The notes under the pieces were generated by a model, which made no database searches, was not told the origin of the DNA, and saw only the letters and a list, made by a program, of their open reading frames with translations. DNA of 64,000 nt from Actinomycetospora endophytica. Its GTDB lineage: Bacteria > Actinomycetota > Actinomycetes > Mycobacteriales > Pseudonocardiaceae. The position numbers and the translations under genes are program-made. Position 1 is the first letter of the stretch; every line of letters starts with the position of its first letter. Location: positions 62,001-126,000 of the forward strand of contig NZ_JAJNDB010000007.1 in the NCBI RefSeq assembly GCF_021026375.1, read 5' to 3'. Of the stretch, positions 32,506-43,600 are shown one piece after another.

Positions 32506-34782
32506 CTACTCGGGCTCGTGCACCAACCAGAGCACCCCCGACGCCGGCAGGGTCAGCTCGGCGGAGGCCGGACGCCCGTGCGTCGCCACCGAGGCCGCGA
32601 ACACCGACCCGAAGTTGCCCGCCCCGTCGCCGCCGTAGAGGTCCGCGTCGGTGTTGACGACCTCGCGCCACCGCCCGGCCCGCGGCAGCCCGATGCGGTA
32701 GCGGTCGTGCACGACGCCCGAGAAGTTGGCCACGCACACCACGTCGGGCGCGTCGTCGGTCGAGTGCCGCACGAACGAGAAGACGTTGCCGATCGCGTCG
32801 TTGGCGTCGATCCACGAGAATCCGGCCGGGTCGGTGTCGGCGGTCCACAGCGCGGGGTGCGCCCGGTACACGGCGTTCAGGTCGGCGACCAGCCGAGCGA
32901 CACCGGCGTGCAGCGGGTCGTCGAGCAGGTCCCAGTCCAGCGAGCGCTCCTCGGACCACTCGCGGACCTGCCCGAACTCGCCGCCCATGAACAGCAGCTG
33001 CTTGCCCGGGTGGGCCCACATGTAGGCGAGCAGCGCGCGCAGCCCGGCCGCCCTGCCGTGATCGCCCCGCCCCTGGTCGGGCATGCGGGTCCACAGCGAG
33101 CCCTTGCCGTGCACGACCTCGTCGTGGCTGAACGGCAGCACGTAGTTCTCCGACCAGGCGTAGGTCAGCGAGAACGTCATCTGGTTGTGGTGGTACCCCC
33201 GGTGCACCGGGTCGCGCATGGCGTAGTCGAGGGTGTCGTGCATCCACCCCATGTTCCACTTCATGCCGAACCCGAGGCCGCCGAGATGCGTGGGCCGGGT
33301 GACGCCGGGCCAGGCGGTGGACTCCTCGGCGATCGTCACGACGCCGGGGAGGGCCTTGTAGACGGTGGCGTTGAACTCCTGGAGGAACGACACCGCCTCC
33401 AGGTTCTCGCGGCCGCCGTACTTGTTGGGCACCCAGCCGCCGTCGGAGCGCGAGTAGTCCAGGTAGAGCATCGAGGCGACGGCGTCGACGCGCAGGCCGT
33501 CGACGTGGAACTCCTCGAGCCAGTACAGCGCGTTCGCGACGAGGAAGTTGCGGACCTGGGAGCGCCCGAAGTCGAACACGAGCGTGCCCCAGTCGAGCTG
33601 CTCCCCGCGGCGCGGGTCGCCGTGCTCGTAGCAGGGGGTGCCGTCGAAGCGGGCCAGCGCCCACTCGTCACGGGGGAAGTGCGCCGGCACCCAGTCGACG
33701 ATCACGCCGATGCCCGCGCGGTGCAGGGTGTCGACGAACGCGCGGAAGTCGTCCGGGCTCCCGTAGCGCGAGGTCGGCGCGTAGTACGAGCTGACCTGGT
33801 AGCCCCACGAGCCGCCGAACGGGTGCTCGGCGACCGGGAGCAGCTCGACGTGGGTGAAGCCCTGCGCGGAGAGGTACCCGACGAGCTCCTGCGCGAGGTC
33901 GGCGTAGTTCAGGCCCTGGCGCCACGAGCCGACGTGCAGCTCGTAGACGCTCATCGGCTCGGCGTGCGGGCTCGAGGTCGCCCGCTGCGCCATCCAGTCC
34001 GCGTCGGCCCACTCGTGGGTGGAGGTGGTGACGACGGAGGCCGGCGTGGGCGGGAGGTCCGCGGCGAACGCCATCGGGTCGGCCTTGTCCAGCCAGTGCC
34101 CGTCGGCGGTGAGGATGCGGAACCCGTAGCGGGTGCCCACGCCGACCCCCGGCAGGAAGATCTCCCAGACGCCGGAGCCGAGCGCGCGCATCGGCGTCGC
34201 GACCCCGTCCCAGCTGCCGCGCTCCGGTGCCCAGTCGCCGACCACCCGCACGCCGCGGGCGTTGGGCGCCCACACCGTGAACGAGGTGCCCTCGACCGGC
34301 CCGGACGGGGTGGGCCAGCGCCGGAAGTGGGCGCCGAGCGCGTCCCACAGCCGTTCGTGGCGTCCCTCGCCGATCAGGTGCAGGTCGACCGGCCCGAGCA
34401 CCGGCGAGAACCGGTACGGGTCGTCGACCAGGGTCTCGATGACGTCGCCGTGGGAGTCCCCGCCCGATTCGTCCGTTCGACGGACCGCGAGCCGGTAGTG
34501 CGGCAGCGGCCCCGGCACGTTGCCCGCGAACAGCCCGTTCGTGCCCACCGGCGTCAGCGGGTAGCGACCCGCCGTCGGGCCCTGCTCCACGGCGACGTCG
34601 ACCGCGTCCGCCCCGGGCTGCAGCGCCCGGACGACGACGGTGCCCGGCGTGTCCGGACGGCGGTGCGGGCCCAGGACGCCGTGCGGGTCGCGGTGCGAGC
34701 CCTCGAGCAGCAGGTGGCGGTCGAGCTCCCCGGGCGCGACCGGCAGCGGGCCCGTGGACGACGGCGTGGTGGGTCGGGTCAT
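32506..34782 (-). CDS. glgB: 1,4-alpha-glucan branching enzyme GlgB
   Basis: GlgB cuts and re-attaches alpha-1,4-glucan chains as alpha-1,6 branches. The 758-residue protein has an N-terminal CBM48 pair (residues ~20-230, with [21 protein letters not shown]), the GH13_9 barrel with nucleophile Asp in [21 protein letters not shown], acid Glu in [13 protein letters not shown] and [15 protein letters not shown], and the C-terminal beta domain ending [12 protein letters not shown]. The ATG start at 34782 encodes [10 protein letters not shown]. It is 75 bases downstream of mak on the same strand. M. tuberculosis Rv1326c is the counterpart, next to glgE there but separated here. Confidence 0.97.
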   Translation of the reverse strand: MTRPTTPSSTGPLPVAPGELDRHLLLEGSHRDPHGVLGPHRRPDTPGTVVVRALQPGADAVDVAVEQGPTAGRYPLTPVGTNGLFAGNVPGPLPHYRLAVRRTDESGGDSHGDVIETLVDDPYRFSPVLGPVDLHLIGEGRHERLWDALGAHFRRWPTPSGPVEGTSFTVWAPNARGVRVVGDWAPERGSWDGVATPMRALGSGVWEIFLPGVGVGTRYGFRILTADGHWLDKADPMAFAADLPPTPASVVTTSTHEWADADWMAQRATSSPHAEPMSVYELHVGSWRQGLNYADLAQELVGYLSAQGFTHVELLPVAEHPFGGSWGYQVSSYYAPTSRYGSPDDFRAFVDTLHRAGIGVIVDWVPAHFPRDEWALARFDGTPCYEHGDPRRGEQLDWGTLVFDFGRSQVRNFLVANALYWLEEFHVDGLRVDAVASMLYLDYSRSDGGWVPNKYGGRENLEAVSFLQEFNATVYKALPGVVTIAEESTAWPGVTRPTHLGGLGFGMKWNMGWMHDTLDYAMRDPVHRGYHHNQMTFSLTYAWSENYVLPFSHDEVVHGKGSLWTRMPDQGRGDHGRAAGLRALLAYMWAHPGKQLLFMGGEFGQVREWSEERSLDWDLLDDPLHAGVARLVADLNAVYRAHPALWTADTDPAGFSWIDANDAIGNVFSFVRHSTDDAPDVVCVANFSGVVHDRYRIGLPRAGRWREVVNTDADLYGGDGAGNFGSVFAASVATHGRPASAELTLPASGVLWLVHEPE

Positions 34783-34828
34783 CGGTGGTCGGACTCTTTC
34801 GCAGGTGAGACGGTTCGCCGATCACCTA

Positions 34829-34843
34829 CCCCGCCGGGCGGGG
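34829..34843 (-). terminator. Short GC hairpin between mak and glgB
   Basis: CCCCGC pairs with GCGGGG around the loop CGG in the 75-base interval between the end of mak and the start of glgB. With a six-base stem and no T-tract it is a weak terminator or attenuator; read-through from treS-mak into glgB is plausible. Confidence 0.35.
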
Positions 34844-34857
34844 CGGCCAATCCGGCA

Positions 34858-36285
34858 TCAGGAGCGATCGATGAGGCGCTCCATCGAGCGGAGCGGGATG
34901 GCCAGCCAGTTCGGCCGGTTCCGGGTCTCGTACAGCACTTCGTAGACCGCCTTGTCCAGCTCGTAGGCGCGCAGCACCGCGAGGTCGGCGCGCGGGTCGG
35001 CGCCGGTGATCTCCGCGTAGCCGTCGCAGAAGGCCGAGCGGTTGCGGTCGGCCCACTCCTGGGCGCGCCGCTTGAGGTAGCTCGGCGACTCCGCGCCCGG
35101 CTCCCACTCGGCGAGCTGGTGGAACGCGGCGTAGTCGAACGACCGGAGCATCGCCGCCACGTCGCGCAGCGGGGAGTCCGGGCGCACCCGGTCGGCCAGC
35201 GAGCGGGACGGCTCGCCCTCGAAGTCGATGACCAGCCAGCCGCGCGGCGTGCGCAGCTCCTGGCCCAGGTGCAGGTCGCCGTGGATGCGGTGCACGACGA
35301 GGCCGTCCGCCGCGGTGACGCCCTCGAGCACCGCGGTGATCGCCTCGCGGCGCTCGGCGACCTCCGGAACGGCCTGCGCGGACAGCTCGAGGCGGGCGAG
35401 CATCCAGTCCGCGACCCCGCGCACCCCCGCCGCGTCGAGTCGGGCCGTCCCCAGCGCCCGCGCGAGCTCCTGGTGGACGCTGCCGACCGTGCGGCCCAGG
35501 CGGGTGGCCTCGCCGGCGAAGTCGCCGCCGACCTCGTCGGGCCGCAGGTCGCCCTCGGCGAGCAGGTCGCGGACGCTGGTCAGCGCCATCGACCAGCCGT
35601 CGGCGGAGTTCGACGCGTAGTCCTGCAGCATCGCGACGGTCATCGGCGTGCTGCCACCCTCGCCGTCGGGAAGCTCGCCCTCGATCGCCCCGAGCAGCGG
35701 GGCGACCTCGACCGAGTGCTCCCGGCCCAGCGCGCGGTGCAGCTCCAGGTCGGGGTTGAGCCCCGGCGTGGCGCGGCGGAAGAGCTTGAGGATGGCCCGC
35801 TCGCCGTAGATCACCGACGAGTTCGACTGCTCGCCCAGCAGCGGCCGGCCCGGTCCGACGATCGGGGCCTCGGTCTCCGGCTCGGGCACGAAGCGCAGCG
35901 GGCCGACGGTGGTGTCCGAGACGATCAGCGACAGCAGCAGCCGGGTGATCTCGCCGTCGGCCAGGCCGTCGTAGACCGTCCGGCCGGCCGCCGTGCCGAT
36001 GACCGAGTGGTCGAGGTCGCCGGGCATCTCCGGGCGGGAGCCGAGCAGGAGCTGGAAGGTCTCCTCCGGGCCGTCGTCGGTGAACCCGACGGAGATCACC
36101 GCGTGCGTCACGGCGGGCACCGCGTCCGCCGAGGTGACCTCGGAGTGTCCGACGAGGCGCACCGCGTCGACCGTGCGGTCCTTGGCCGCGAACCAGCGCT
36201 GCTGGGGCAGCCACCCGACCAGCGCCGGGAGCAGGGCCTCGAGCGCCGGCGCGGCCTCGGTGCGGTGTCCGCCGGGGCTCGTCAC
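34858..36285 (-). CDS. mak: Maltokinase (ATP:maltose 1-phosphotransferase)
   Basis: Mak phosphorylates maltose with ATP to maltose 1-phosphate, the donor used by GlgE. The 475-residue protein has an N-terminal cap with [13 protein letters not shown] (residues ~26-38), then the kinase-like core with [12 protein letters not shown] (catalytic Asp) and [12 protein letters not shown] (metal-binding DFE), all hallmarks of actinobacterial Mak/Pep2. Its GTG start overlaps the treS stop by four bases (GTGA at 36282-36285), so TreS and Mak are translationally coupled, matching the known TreS-Mak complex. No fusion between them is present. Confidence 0.96.
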   Translation of the reverse strand: MTSPGGHRTEAAPALEALLPALVGWLPQQRWFAAKDRTVDAVRLVGHSEVTSADAVPAVTHAVISVGFTDDGPEETFQLLLGSRPEMPGDLDHSVIGTAAGRTVYDGLADGEITRLLLSLIVSDTTVGPLRFVPEPETEAPIVGPGRPLLGEQSNSSVIYGERAILKLFRRATPGLNPDLELHRALGREHSVEVAPLLGAIEGELPDGEGGSTPMTVAMLQDYASNSADGWSMALTSVRDLLAEGDLRPDEVGGDFAGEATRLGRTVGSVHQELARALGTARLDAAGVRGVADWMLARLELSAQAVPEVAERREAITAVLEGVTAADGLVVHRIHGDLHLGQELRTPRGWLVIDFEGEPSRSLADRVRPDSPLRDVAAMLRSFDYAAFHQLAEWEPGAESPSYLKRRAQEWADRNRSAFCDGYAEITGADPRADLAVLRAYELDKAVYEVLYETRNRPNWLAIPLRSMERLIDRS

Positions 36286-38093
36286 GAGCGCTCCTGCGAC
36301 GCGTGGATGGAGAACCAGTAGAAGCCGTGCCCCGGCAGCGTCAGCAGGTACGGCAACTCACCGATCGGCGGGAACGGGACACCGCCGGTCAGCTCGGTCG
36401 GCACCCAGCCCTTCCACGCGATGAGGTCGAGCTCGACGGGCTGCGGGAAGCGAGACATGTTGTTCACGCACAGGACGACGTCCCGGGTGCCCTCCTCGTC
36501 GACGAACTCGCGCACGTAGGCCAGCACCGAGGAGTTCGAGCCCCCGAGCTCGTGGAAGTCGCCGAGCCCGAACGCCGTGTGCTGCTTCCTGATCTCGATC
36601 ATCCTACGGTTCCAGTGCAACAGGCTCGCGCTGGAGTTCGACTGGGCCTCGACGTTCACGGCCTGGTAGCCGTACACGGGGTCCATGACGATCGGGAGAT
36701 TGAGCCGGCCCGGGTCGCAGGTGGAGAAACCGGCGTTGCGGTCGGGCGTCCACTGCATCGGGCTGCGCACGCCGTCGCGGTCGCCGAGCCAGATGTTGTC
36801 GCCCATCCCGATCTCGTCGCCGTAGTAGAGCACCGGGCTGCCCGGGAGACTCAGCAGCAGCGCGGTGAACAGTTCGAGCTGGTTGCGGTCGTTGTCGAGC
36901 AGCGGGGCCAGGCGGCGGCGGATGCCGATGTTGGCCTTCATGCGCGGGTCCTTGGCGTACTCCGCGTACATGTAGTCGCGCTCGTCGTCGGTGACCATCT
37001 CGAGCGTGAGCTCGTCGTGGTTGCGCAGGAAGATGCCCCACTGCGCGTTCTCCGGGATTTCCGGGGTCTGCGCCAGGATCTCCGAGATCGGGAACCGCGA
37101 CTCGCGGCGCACCGCCATGAAGATGCGCGGCATCAGCGGGAAGTGGAACGCCATGTGGCACTCGTCCCCCCCGACCTCGGCGTCGCCGAAGTACTCCACG
37201 ACGTCCGCGGGCCACTGGTTGGCCTCGGCGAGCAGGACCCGGCCCGGGTACTCGTCGTCGACCACCTTGCGCACCCGGCGCAGGAACGAATGGGTCTCCG
37301 GCAGGTTCTCGCCGTTCGTCCCGTCGCGCTCGTAGAGATAGGGGACCGCGTCGAGGCGGAATCCGTCGATCCCGAGGTCCAGCCAGAACCGCAGCGCGTC
37401 GATCATCGCCTCGCACACGGCGGGGTTGTCGAAGTTCAGGTCCGGCTGGTGGGAGAAGAAGCGGTGCCAGTAGAACTGGCCGCGGACCGAGTCGTAGGTC
37501 CAGTTCGACGACTCGGTGTCGACGAAGATGATCCGCGCCTCGGACCACCGGGTGTCGTCGTCGGACCAGACGTAGAAGTCGCCGTACGGCCCGTCCGGGT
37601 CGCGGCGGGACTCCTGGAACCACTGGTGCTGGTCCGAGGTGTGGTTCATGACCAGGTCGGTGATCACGCGCATCCCGCGGGCGTGCGCCTGGTCCACGAA
37701 CTCGACGAAGTCCTCGACGGTGCCGAACTCGCCGAGCACCTTGCGGTAGTCGCGGATGTCGTACCCGCCGTCGCGCAGCGGCGAGTCGTAGAACGGCGGC
37801 AGCCAGAGGCAGTCGACGCCGAGCCACGCGAGGTAGTCCAGCTTGTCGGTGAGGCCGGGCAGATCGCCGAAGCCGTCACGGTTCGAGTCTGCGAACGCCC
37901 GGACCAGGACCTCGTAGAAGACCGCGCGCTTGTACCAGCCGTCGTCGACCGGGAGCTCCCGCGCGCTGCGGAAATCCCGCGACGAGGGTTCGACGACCCC
38001 CTCGGGCGTCGGAGGTTCCCGCGGCGCGGTGACGGTGCCGGTCGTGCTGGTGTCGGGCGCGCCGGCGGTGCCCGTGCCGATCCCCTCGTTCAT
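36282..38093 (-). CDS. treS: Trehalose synthase (maltose alpha-D-glucosyltransferase)
   Basis: TreS interconverts trehalose and maltose and supplies maltose to Mak. The 603-residue GH13_16 enzyme has a ~45-residue variable start, then [25 protein letters not shown] and the catalytic residues in [18 protein letters not shown] (Asp nucleophile), [14 protein letters not shown] (Glu) and [12 protein letters not shown] (Asp). [22 protein letters not shown] near residue ~510 is typical of TreS. It is 18 bases downstream of the fxsA gene on the same strand and is the first gene of a treS-mak-glgB run. In M. tuberculosis treS-mak lies elsewhere, so here the pathway is more compact. Confidence 0.97.
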   Translation of the reverse strand: MNEGIGTGTAGAPDTSTTGTVTAPREPPTPEGVVEPSSRDFRSARELPVDDGWYKRAVFYEVLVRAFADSNRDGFGDLPGLTDKLDYLAWLGVDCLWLPPFYDSPLRDGGYDIRDYRKVLGEFGTVEDFVEFVDQAHARGMRVITDLVMNHTSDQHQWFQESRRDPDGPYGDFYVWSDDDTRWSEARIIFVDTESSNWTYDSVRGQFYWHRFFSHQPDLNFDNPAVCEAMIDALRFWLDLGIDGFRLDAVPYLYERDGTNGENLPETHSFLRRVRKVVDDEYPGRVLLAEANQWPADVVEYFGDAEVGGDECHMAFHFPLMPRIFMAVRRESRFPISEILAQTPEIPENAQWGIFLRNHDELTLEMVTDDERDYMYAEYAKDPRMKANIGIRRRLAPLLDNDRNQLELFTALLLSLPGSPVLYYGDEIGMGDNIWLGDRDGVRSPMQWTPDRNAGFSTCDPGRLNLPIVMDPVYGYQAVNVEAQSNSSASLLHWNRRMIEIRKQHTAFGLGDFHELGGSNSSVLAYVREFVDEEGTRDVVLCVNNMSRFPQPVELDLIAWKGWVPTELTGGVPFPPIGELPYLLTLPGHGFYWFSIHASQERS

Positions 38094-38111
38094 CAGGCGT
38101 CACGCTAGTGG

Positions 38112-38672
38112 TCAGCCAGTGCGACGCGTGCCACCGGTCCCGTTCTCGTCGGGGGTCTCGTCGTCGTGCTCGGCGGGCTCGACGACCTGGCCCTCGATGA
38201 CGCGCCCGTGCCAGGGATCCCCGCCGCTCGCTGCCGGTCCCCACGGGTTCTGTCCGGCGCCGTACCCGCCCGGCACGCCCGCACCCACGACGGTGATCGT
38301 CGGGCCCATGCGCGCGCTCCCGGCGCGCACCGCGCGGGCCGCGGCCCGGCGCGCCAGCGCGCGGCGCACCGGCGGGATCAGCAGCACCAGCGCGGCGACG
38401 GTGGACAGCATGCCGGGGACCACGAGCAGCACCCCGGCGAGCGCCACGTACATCCCGCCGGCGACCTCGGCCTCCGCCGGGCGGCCCGAGCGCGCCGCGC
38501 GGCCGAGGTCGGTCAGCGAGCGGCGTCCCTCGTGCTTGAGGGCCCACGCCCCGACGACGGCCGAGACGACGAGCAGGCCGAGCAGGCCCAGGAAACCGAT
38601 GGTCTGGCCGACGAGGACCAGCACCCAGATCTCGAGGGCGACGTACGCCAGCAGGGCGAGCAGGACGGGCAT
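38112..38672 (-). CDS. FxsA family membrane protein
   Basis: The 186-residue protein has the FxsA domain: PVLLALLAYVALEIWVLVLVGQTIGFLGLLGLL (two helices), a cytosolic segment with KHEGRRSLTDLGRA, and GGMYVALAGVLLVVPGMLSTVAALVLLIPPVRR (third and fourth). The tail is Gly/Pro/Glu-rich and disordered. In E. coli FxsA relieves exclusion of phage T7 by the F plasmid, but its normal role is unknown. It is located 18 bases upstream of treS on the same strand and may be cotranscribed. Confidence 0.9.
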   Translation of the reverse strand: MPVLLALLAYVALEIWVLVLVGQTIGFLGLLGLLVVSAVVGAWALKHEGRRSLTDLGRAARSGRPAEAEVAGGMYVALAGVLLVVPGMLSTVAALVLLIPPVRRALARRAAARAVRAGSARMGPTITVVGAGVPGGYGAGQNPWGPAASGGDPWHGRVIEGQVVEPAEHDDETPDENGTGGTRRTG

Positions 38673-38743
38673 GCGGACCTCCGGGTCTTCTCACCGTGTC
38701 CAACGCGTGGGGATGCCGGAAAGTGCCCGATTCCGGGGTCCGG

Positions 38744-38762
38744 CAGCAACGGCTCGTTGCTG
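38744..38762 (-). terminator. Hairpin after the FAD monooxygenase gene
   Basis: CAGCAACG (38744-38751) pairs perfectly with CGTTGCTG (38755-38762) around the triloop GCT, 30 bases beyond the stop of the monooxygenase gene at 38792. It likely insulates fxsA-treS from that unit. Confidence 0.6.
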
Positions 38763-38791
38763 TCGTCCGGTGAGCGGACGGCAGCACTCAC

Positions 38792-40009
38792 TCACGGCGC
38801 GACGGCCGCCACCGCCGGCCGGGGCTCCTCGGGCAGCGCCAGCGCGGTGGCGGCCCGGGCGATGGCGCCGCCCGGAGCGGGCAGGTGGAGGCGTTCCAGG
38901 AGCGGCACCGAGCGCAGCAGCGCGTTGCGGCCGGCCAGCTGGGACCCGGTCCTCGGGGACGTGATGAAGGCGCCCGACGTCGCGAGGTCCTGGTTCTGCG
39001 TCGCGAACCCCCGCATCCGGGCCTCGTAGGCGGGCAGCGCGGCGCGCACGTCGTCGGGGTGGGCCGCGATCTCGGCGGCCAGGACGTAGGCGCCCACCGT
39101 CGCGATGCTGGTTCCCTGGCCCGATCGGAAGGACGGGGCGTGGGCCGCGTCGCCGATCAGGCCGACCCGCCCCCGCGTCCAGGACGGCATCCGGATCTGG
39201 CTGACGGTGTCGAAGTAGAAGTCCTCGGCGCGGCGCATGCGCACGAGCAGCTCCGGCGCCCACCAGCCGACGCCGCCGAAGACGTGCTCGACGAGCAGGC
39301 GTTGGCCCTCGGTGTCGCGGTGATCCAGCGTCGGGGTGGGGCCGGCGAAGGAGAACAGGGCCGTCACCGGCTGGTCGCGGACCGCGTAGAGCGTGACGGA
39401 CCGGCCGGGGAGGTTCATCATCACGGCCTCGCGGTCGAGCCCGAACACGTTGGGCACGGAGAACGCCGCGTAGCAGGCGCCGAGATCGCGGCGCACCGGC
39501 GCCTCCGGGCCGAACGTCAGCGCCCGGACCCCGGAGTGCAGGCCGTCCGCACCGATGACCAGGTCGAACACCCGCGGCGTGCCGCGGCGGAAGGTGACGT
39601 GGACACCGTCGTCCCGGTCGTCGAGCGCGGTGATCCGGTCGTCGAACACGTACTCGACGTCGTCGCGGGTGGCCTCCCACAGCACCGTCGTCAGGTCGCC
39701 GCGCGGGAGCTCCACGGCCCGGATGGACTGCTCGCCGAGGAGCGTCGCGGGGCCGAGGGACGCGATGGTGCGGCCGCGCTCGGTGACGAACGTCAGGGCG
39801 CGGGTGCCGGTGCGCGCCGCCTCGACGGGTTCGAGGAGTCCCATGCGCTCGACGACGTCGACCGCGACGCCGCGCAGGTCGATGGGGTAGCCGCCGCCGC
39901 GGACGGTGGGCGCGATCTCGACGACGGTGACCTCGACCCCCGCACGCCGCAGCCAGAACGCCAGGACCGGTCCGGCGATGCTCGCGCCGGAGATGAGAAC
40001 GCTGGTCAT
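38792..40009 (-). CDS. FAD-dependent monooxygenase (group A)
   Basis: The 405-residue flavoprotein starts TSVLISGASIAGPVLAFWLRRAGVEVTVVEIAP, a GxGxxG-type FAD fold (here GASIAG) ending in the ribose-binding Glu, and has the DG motif FDLVIGADGLHSGVRAL and the GD motif GRVGLIGDAAHAPSFRSGQGTSIA. This is the para-hydroxybenzoate hydroxylase family, acting on aromatic or polyketide-like substrates or drugs. It is divergent from a TetR gene with a long operator dyad between them, so it is probably induced by its substrate. No aromatic pathway genes are nearby. Confidence 0.92.
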   Translation of the reverse strand: MTSVLISGASIAGPVLAFWLRRAGVEVTVVEIAPTVRGGGYPIDLRGVAVDVVERMGLLEPVEAARTGTRALTFVTERGRTIASLGPATLLGEQSIRAVELPRGDLTTVLWEATRDDVEYVFDDRITALDDRDDGVHVTFRRGTPRVFDLVIGADGLHSGVRALTFGPEAPVRRDLGACYAAFSVPNVFGLDREAVMMNLPGRSVTLYAVRDQPVTALFSFAGPTPTLDHRDTEGQRLLVEHVFGGVGWWAPELLVRMRRAEDFYFDTVSQIRMPSWTRGRVGLIGDAAHAPSFRSGQGTSIATVGAYVLAAEIAAHPDDVRAALPAYEARMRGFATQNQDLATSGAFITSPRTGSQLAGRNALLRSVPLLERLHLPAPGGAIARAATALALPEEPRPAVAAVAP

Positions 40010-40031
40010 CGGATGACCCCTTCCCGTGAGT

Positions 40032-40070
40032 TACCTGCCGACCGGTAAGTTACTGACCGTGCGGCAGGTA
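40032..40070. promoter_or_regulatory. TetR operator region upstream of the monooxygenase
   Basis: TACCTGCCG (40032-40040) and CGGCAGGTA (40062-40070) form perfect nine-base inverted arms, with further partial symmetry inside (ACCGGTAAGTTACTGACCG). The site lies between the divergent monooxygenase start (40009) and TetR start (40096). Two overlapping dimers are possible given the 39-base span. Confidence 0.75.
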
Positions 40071-40095
40071 GTCAACGCGAGGTAGGGTCCCCGTC

Positions 40096-40644
40096 GTGCC
40101 CCGCACCACCGTCGACACCCGGGCGGAGATCCGCGCCGCCGCCCTCGAGCTGTTCTCCGAGCGCGGCGTCGACGCGACGAGCCTCCGCGAGATCGCCGAG
40201 CGCATCGGCATCACCAAGGCGGCGCTCTACTACCACTACGCGTCGAAGGACGCCCTGCTCGGCGACCTCGTCGACCCGATGTTCGTCGAGCTGCGCGAGC
40301 TCGGCGACGAGCTCGAGGGCCGGTCGATCGATGCCGGCGACGAGGCGCAGGTGCGCGCGGTGATCGAGCGGTTCTGGGAGCTGTGCCTCCGGAACCGTGC
40401 GGTGATGCGGGTGCTGATCCACAACCCGCGGGTGGTCGCCCGGATCGAGCTCGCGCCGCGGATGCTGCACTGGCGCGAGCGCATCGACGGGGTGCTGGTC
40501 GGCAGCGACGACGCGGCGGACCGGGTGCGCGCGGTCGTCGCGCTGGGCGGGGTGCAGGACGCCGTCGTCGTGTTCGGCGACGCGGACCTGCCGCGAATCC
40601 GCGAGGCCGCGGTCGACGCGGCGGTGCGGGCGCTCCGCATGTGA
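40096..40644 (+). CDS. TetR family transcriptional regulator
   Basis: The 182-residue protein begins with [51 protein letters not shown], a textbook TetR helix-turn-helix with the ALYYHY recognition helix. The C-terminal domain is all alpha. The GTG start at 40096 is the earliest in frame and sits 27 bases after the operator dyad. It is divergent from the monooxygenase gene and most likely represses it. Its TGA (40642-40644) is made by the first bases of a 40-bp palindrome, whose left flank encodes the last residues VRALRM. Confidence 0.92.
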   Translation: MPRTTVDTRAEIRAAALELFSERGVDATSLREIAERIGITKAALYYHYASKDALLGDLVDPMFVELRELGDELEGRSIDAGDEAQVRAVIERFWELCLRNRAVMRVLIHNPRVVARIELAPRMLHWRERIDGVLVGSDDAADRVRAVVALGGVQDAVVVFGDADLPRIREAAVDAAVRALRM

Positions 40645-40695
40645 GTGGATTTGGTCGTTCAGACGACCATATCCACTCACATGCGCGTCAGCGCC
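40626..40695. repeat. 70-bp three-hairpin element, copy 5
   Basis: The core 40641-40680 is 40 bp (left half GTGAGTGGATTTGGTCGTTC, right half AGACGACCATATCCACTCAC). The left flank contains GGCGCTCCGC and the right flank, read on the other strand, GGCGCTGACGCGCAT. It separates the convergent tetR and glgE genes and supplies or overlaps both stop codons (tetR TGA 40642-40644, glgE TGA 40688-40690). Confidence 0.8.
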
Positions 40696-43600
40696 TCTGC
40701 ACCGAGATCACGTGCGCCACGTCGCGCCAGGGCTCGAGGCGGACGTAGTTCGCCTGCCCCCAGTCGAAGACCTGCCCGCTGACCTCGTCGAACGCGCCGA
40801 ACCGGGCGAACGGGTCGAGGCCCAGCGCGCCCATGTCGAGCCGCACCGTGCCGTCCTGCGCGCCGAACGGGTCGAGGGTGAGGACGACGAGCACCGTGTC
40901 GCCACTGACCGGGTCGGTCTTCGAGAACGCGAGCAGGGCGTCGTTGTCGGTGTCGTGGAACCGCAGCGTCCGCAGCTGGCGCAGCGCCGGGTGGGCCCGA
41001 CGGATCTCGTTGAGCCGGGTGATCCAGGGCTGCAGGCTGCGGCCCTCGGCGAGCGCGGCGTCGAAGTCGCGCGGCCGCAGCTGGTACTTCTCGGAGTCCA
41101 GGTACTCCTCGCTGCCCGAGCGCACCGGCTGCCACTCGAACAGCTCGAACCCCGCGTACACGCCCCAGCTCGGGGCGAGCGTGGCCGCGAGCGTCGCCCG
41201 GATCGCGAACATTCCCGGTCCACCGGTCTGCAGCGATTCGTGGAGGATGTCCGGGGTGTTGACGAAGCAGTTCGGTCGGCACTCGTCGAGACGGTCGCGG
41301 TGCATCTCGAAGAACTCGCGGATCTCGTCCTTGCCGGTCCGCCACGTGAAGTACGTGTAGGACTGGCTGAAGCCGGCCTTGGCCAGGCCGAAGAGCCGCG
41401 CCGGCCGGGTGAACGCCTCGGCGAGGAACACCACGCCCGGATCGACCTCGTGCACCTTGGCGATCAGCCAGGCCCAGAAGTCGGCGGGCTTGGTGTGCGG
41501 ATTGTCGACGCGGAAGATCCGAACGCCGTGGGAGAGCCAGTACAGGACGACCCGCAACGACTCCCGGTAGATCCCCTCGGGGTCGGTGTCGAAGTTGACC
41601 GGGTAGATGTCCTGGTACTTCTTGGGCGGGTTCTCGGCGTACGCGATCGTCCCGTCGGGGCGCACCGTGAACCACTCCGGGTGGGCCGCGGCCCACGGGT
41701 GGTCGGGCGCGCACTGCAGCGCGAAGTCCAGCGCCACCTCGAGCCCGAGCTCGGACGCCCTCGCGACGAACGCGTCGAAGTCGTCGATCGTCCCCAGCTG
41801 CGGGTGGACCGCGTCGTGCCCGCCCTCGGCGGAGCCGATCGCCCACGGCGACCCGGGGTCGTCCGCCCCGGGCGTCAGCGTGTTGTTCGGCCCCTTGCGG
41901 TTCACCGTGCCGATCGGGTGGATCGGCGGCAGGTACGCGACGTCGAAGCCCATCGCGGCGGCCCGCTCGAGCTCGCGCTGCGCGGTCGCGAACGTGCCGT
42001 GCACCGCGCGGCCCTCGGCGTCGGTGCCGCCCGTGGAGCGGGGGAAGAACTCGTACCAGGCGCCGTCGAGGGCGCGCGGCCGCTCGACGAGCACGTGGTG
42101 GTCCGCGCCGCGGGTCAGGAGGTCGCGCACCGGGCGCTCGCCCATCGTGCGTTGAACCGGCTCGGAGAGCGCCTTCGCGAGCCGCTCGGGCAGTCCCTTG
42201 CCGGTCTCGCGCAGGCTCGCCGCCGCCTCGCGCAGCTCGGCGGCGAAGGTCAGCGTCGGCGGCATCTCGATCGGCGTCGTCGACTCGGTGGCGCGCTGCT
42301 CGCGGACCTCCGTGGCGCTCGCGCGCTCCTCGATCCGGGCGGCGCCGCGCTCGAGCAGGCGGGCGCCGGACTCCAGGTCGTTCGAGAGCTCGCCCGGCCC
42401 CTGACCGGCCGCGACCTTCACCTCGACGGCGTGCCGCCAGGTGGCCCACGGGTCGCTCCAGGCGTCCACCCGGAAGCGCCAGAGGCCCTCGGCGTCGGCG
42501 ACGAGGCTCGCCGCGAACCGGTCGGTCTCCGGCCCGAGGCTCGCCATGCGCACGCAGCGTTCCTCGCCGACCGTCGGTGCGACCGCGACCGCCTGCTCGT
42601 CGGCGTGGTCGACGTCCGCGCAGCGCTGCCAGACCAGCGTGGCGGCGACGGCGTCGTGACCCTCACGCCACACCGTGGCCGCGACCGGGACGACCTCCCC
42701 GACGACGGCCTTCGACGGGTACCGCCCGCCCGAGACCTCGGGGCTGACCTCGTCGATGCCGATCCGGCCCTGCGCCAGCCGGGCCCGCTCGGTGGCGACG
42801 GGCTCGGTGGCGGGGGTCGGGGTGGGCCGCTCGGTCTTCGTGGTGTCCGCGGGTCCGGTCCGGGCGAGCGCGGGGGCCACGGTGCGGGCGGGTGCCTCGT
42901 CGGGCTCGGCGCCGCCGGTCTCCGCCGTCGTCGGGCCGGCGACCTCGGGCTCCTCGACGGCCGGGGTGTCCTCCGGGGCCTGCCGGCCGGGCTCGACGGT
43001 CGGGCTGTCGTCGGCGGTCGTCGCGTCGGCGGTCTTCGGGTCGGCCGTCGTCGTCGAGCGGTGGGAGCTCGCCGCGGCCAGACCGGCGGCCCCGAGGCCG
43101 GCGCCGGCGGCGAGAGCGCCGAGTGCGGGCGCCGCGGAGGTCCCGGTCGCGGGCTCGTCCGAGGGGGTGCTCGACGACGGAGCGCTCGACGACGGGGCGC
43201 TCGACGACGGAGCGCTCGACGATTCCCGGCCCGACGACGCGGACCCGGGCGAGTCGGTCCCGAGCGGGTCGACGCCGAGGTCCGGCCGCTCACCGCCGAG
43301 GTCGGGCAGCGCCGTGGAGCCGGGCACCGTCGGCCGGTCCGAGGGTCCGGGCGTGGAGGAGGAGCCGGCGGACGAGGCCGACCCCGAGGACGAGGCCGCC
43401 CCCGACGGCGTCGCACCCGACGTCGCGCCGGGGGTCCCGAACAGGTCCACGGCGGACGAGCGGGTCAGCGGGTCCGACGACGTCGGGCGGTCCGACGAGG
43501 AGGACGCCGTCGGCCGGTCCGGGCGGGCCAGCGGGTCCGAGGACGAGGACCGGTCCGAGTAGGGCGAGGCACCCGGCGTCGACAGCGGGTCCGAGGCGGA

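Noticed and set aside
32467..36321. Long plus-strand frame across glgB and mak.
   Set aside because: It is the antisense shadow of two clearly identified enzymes.
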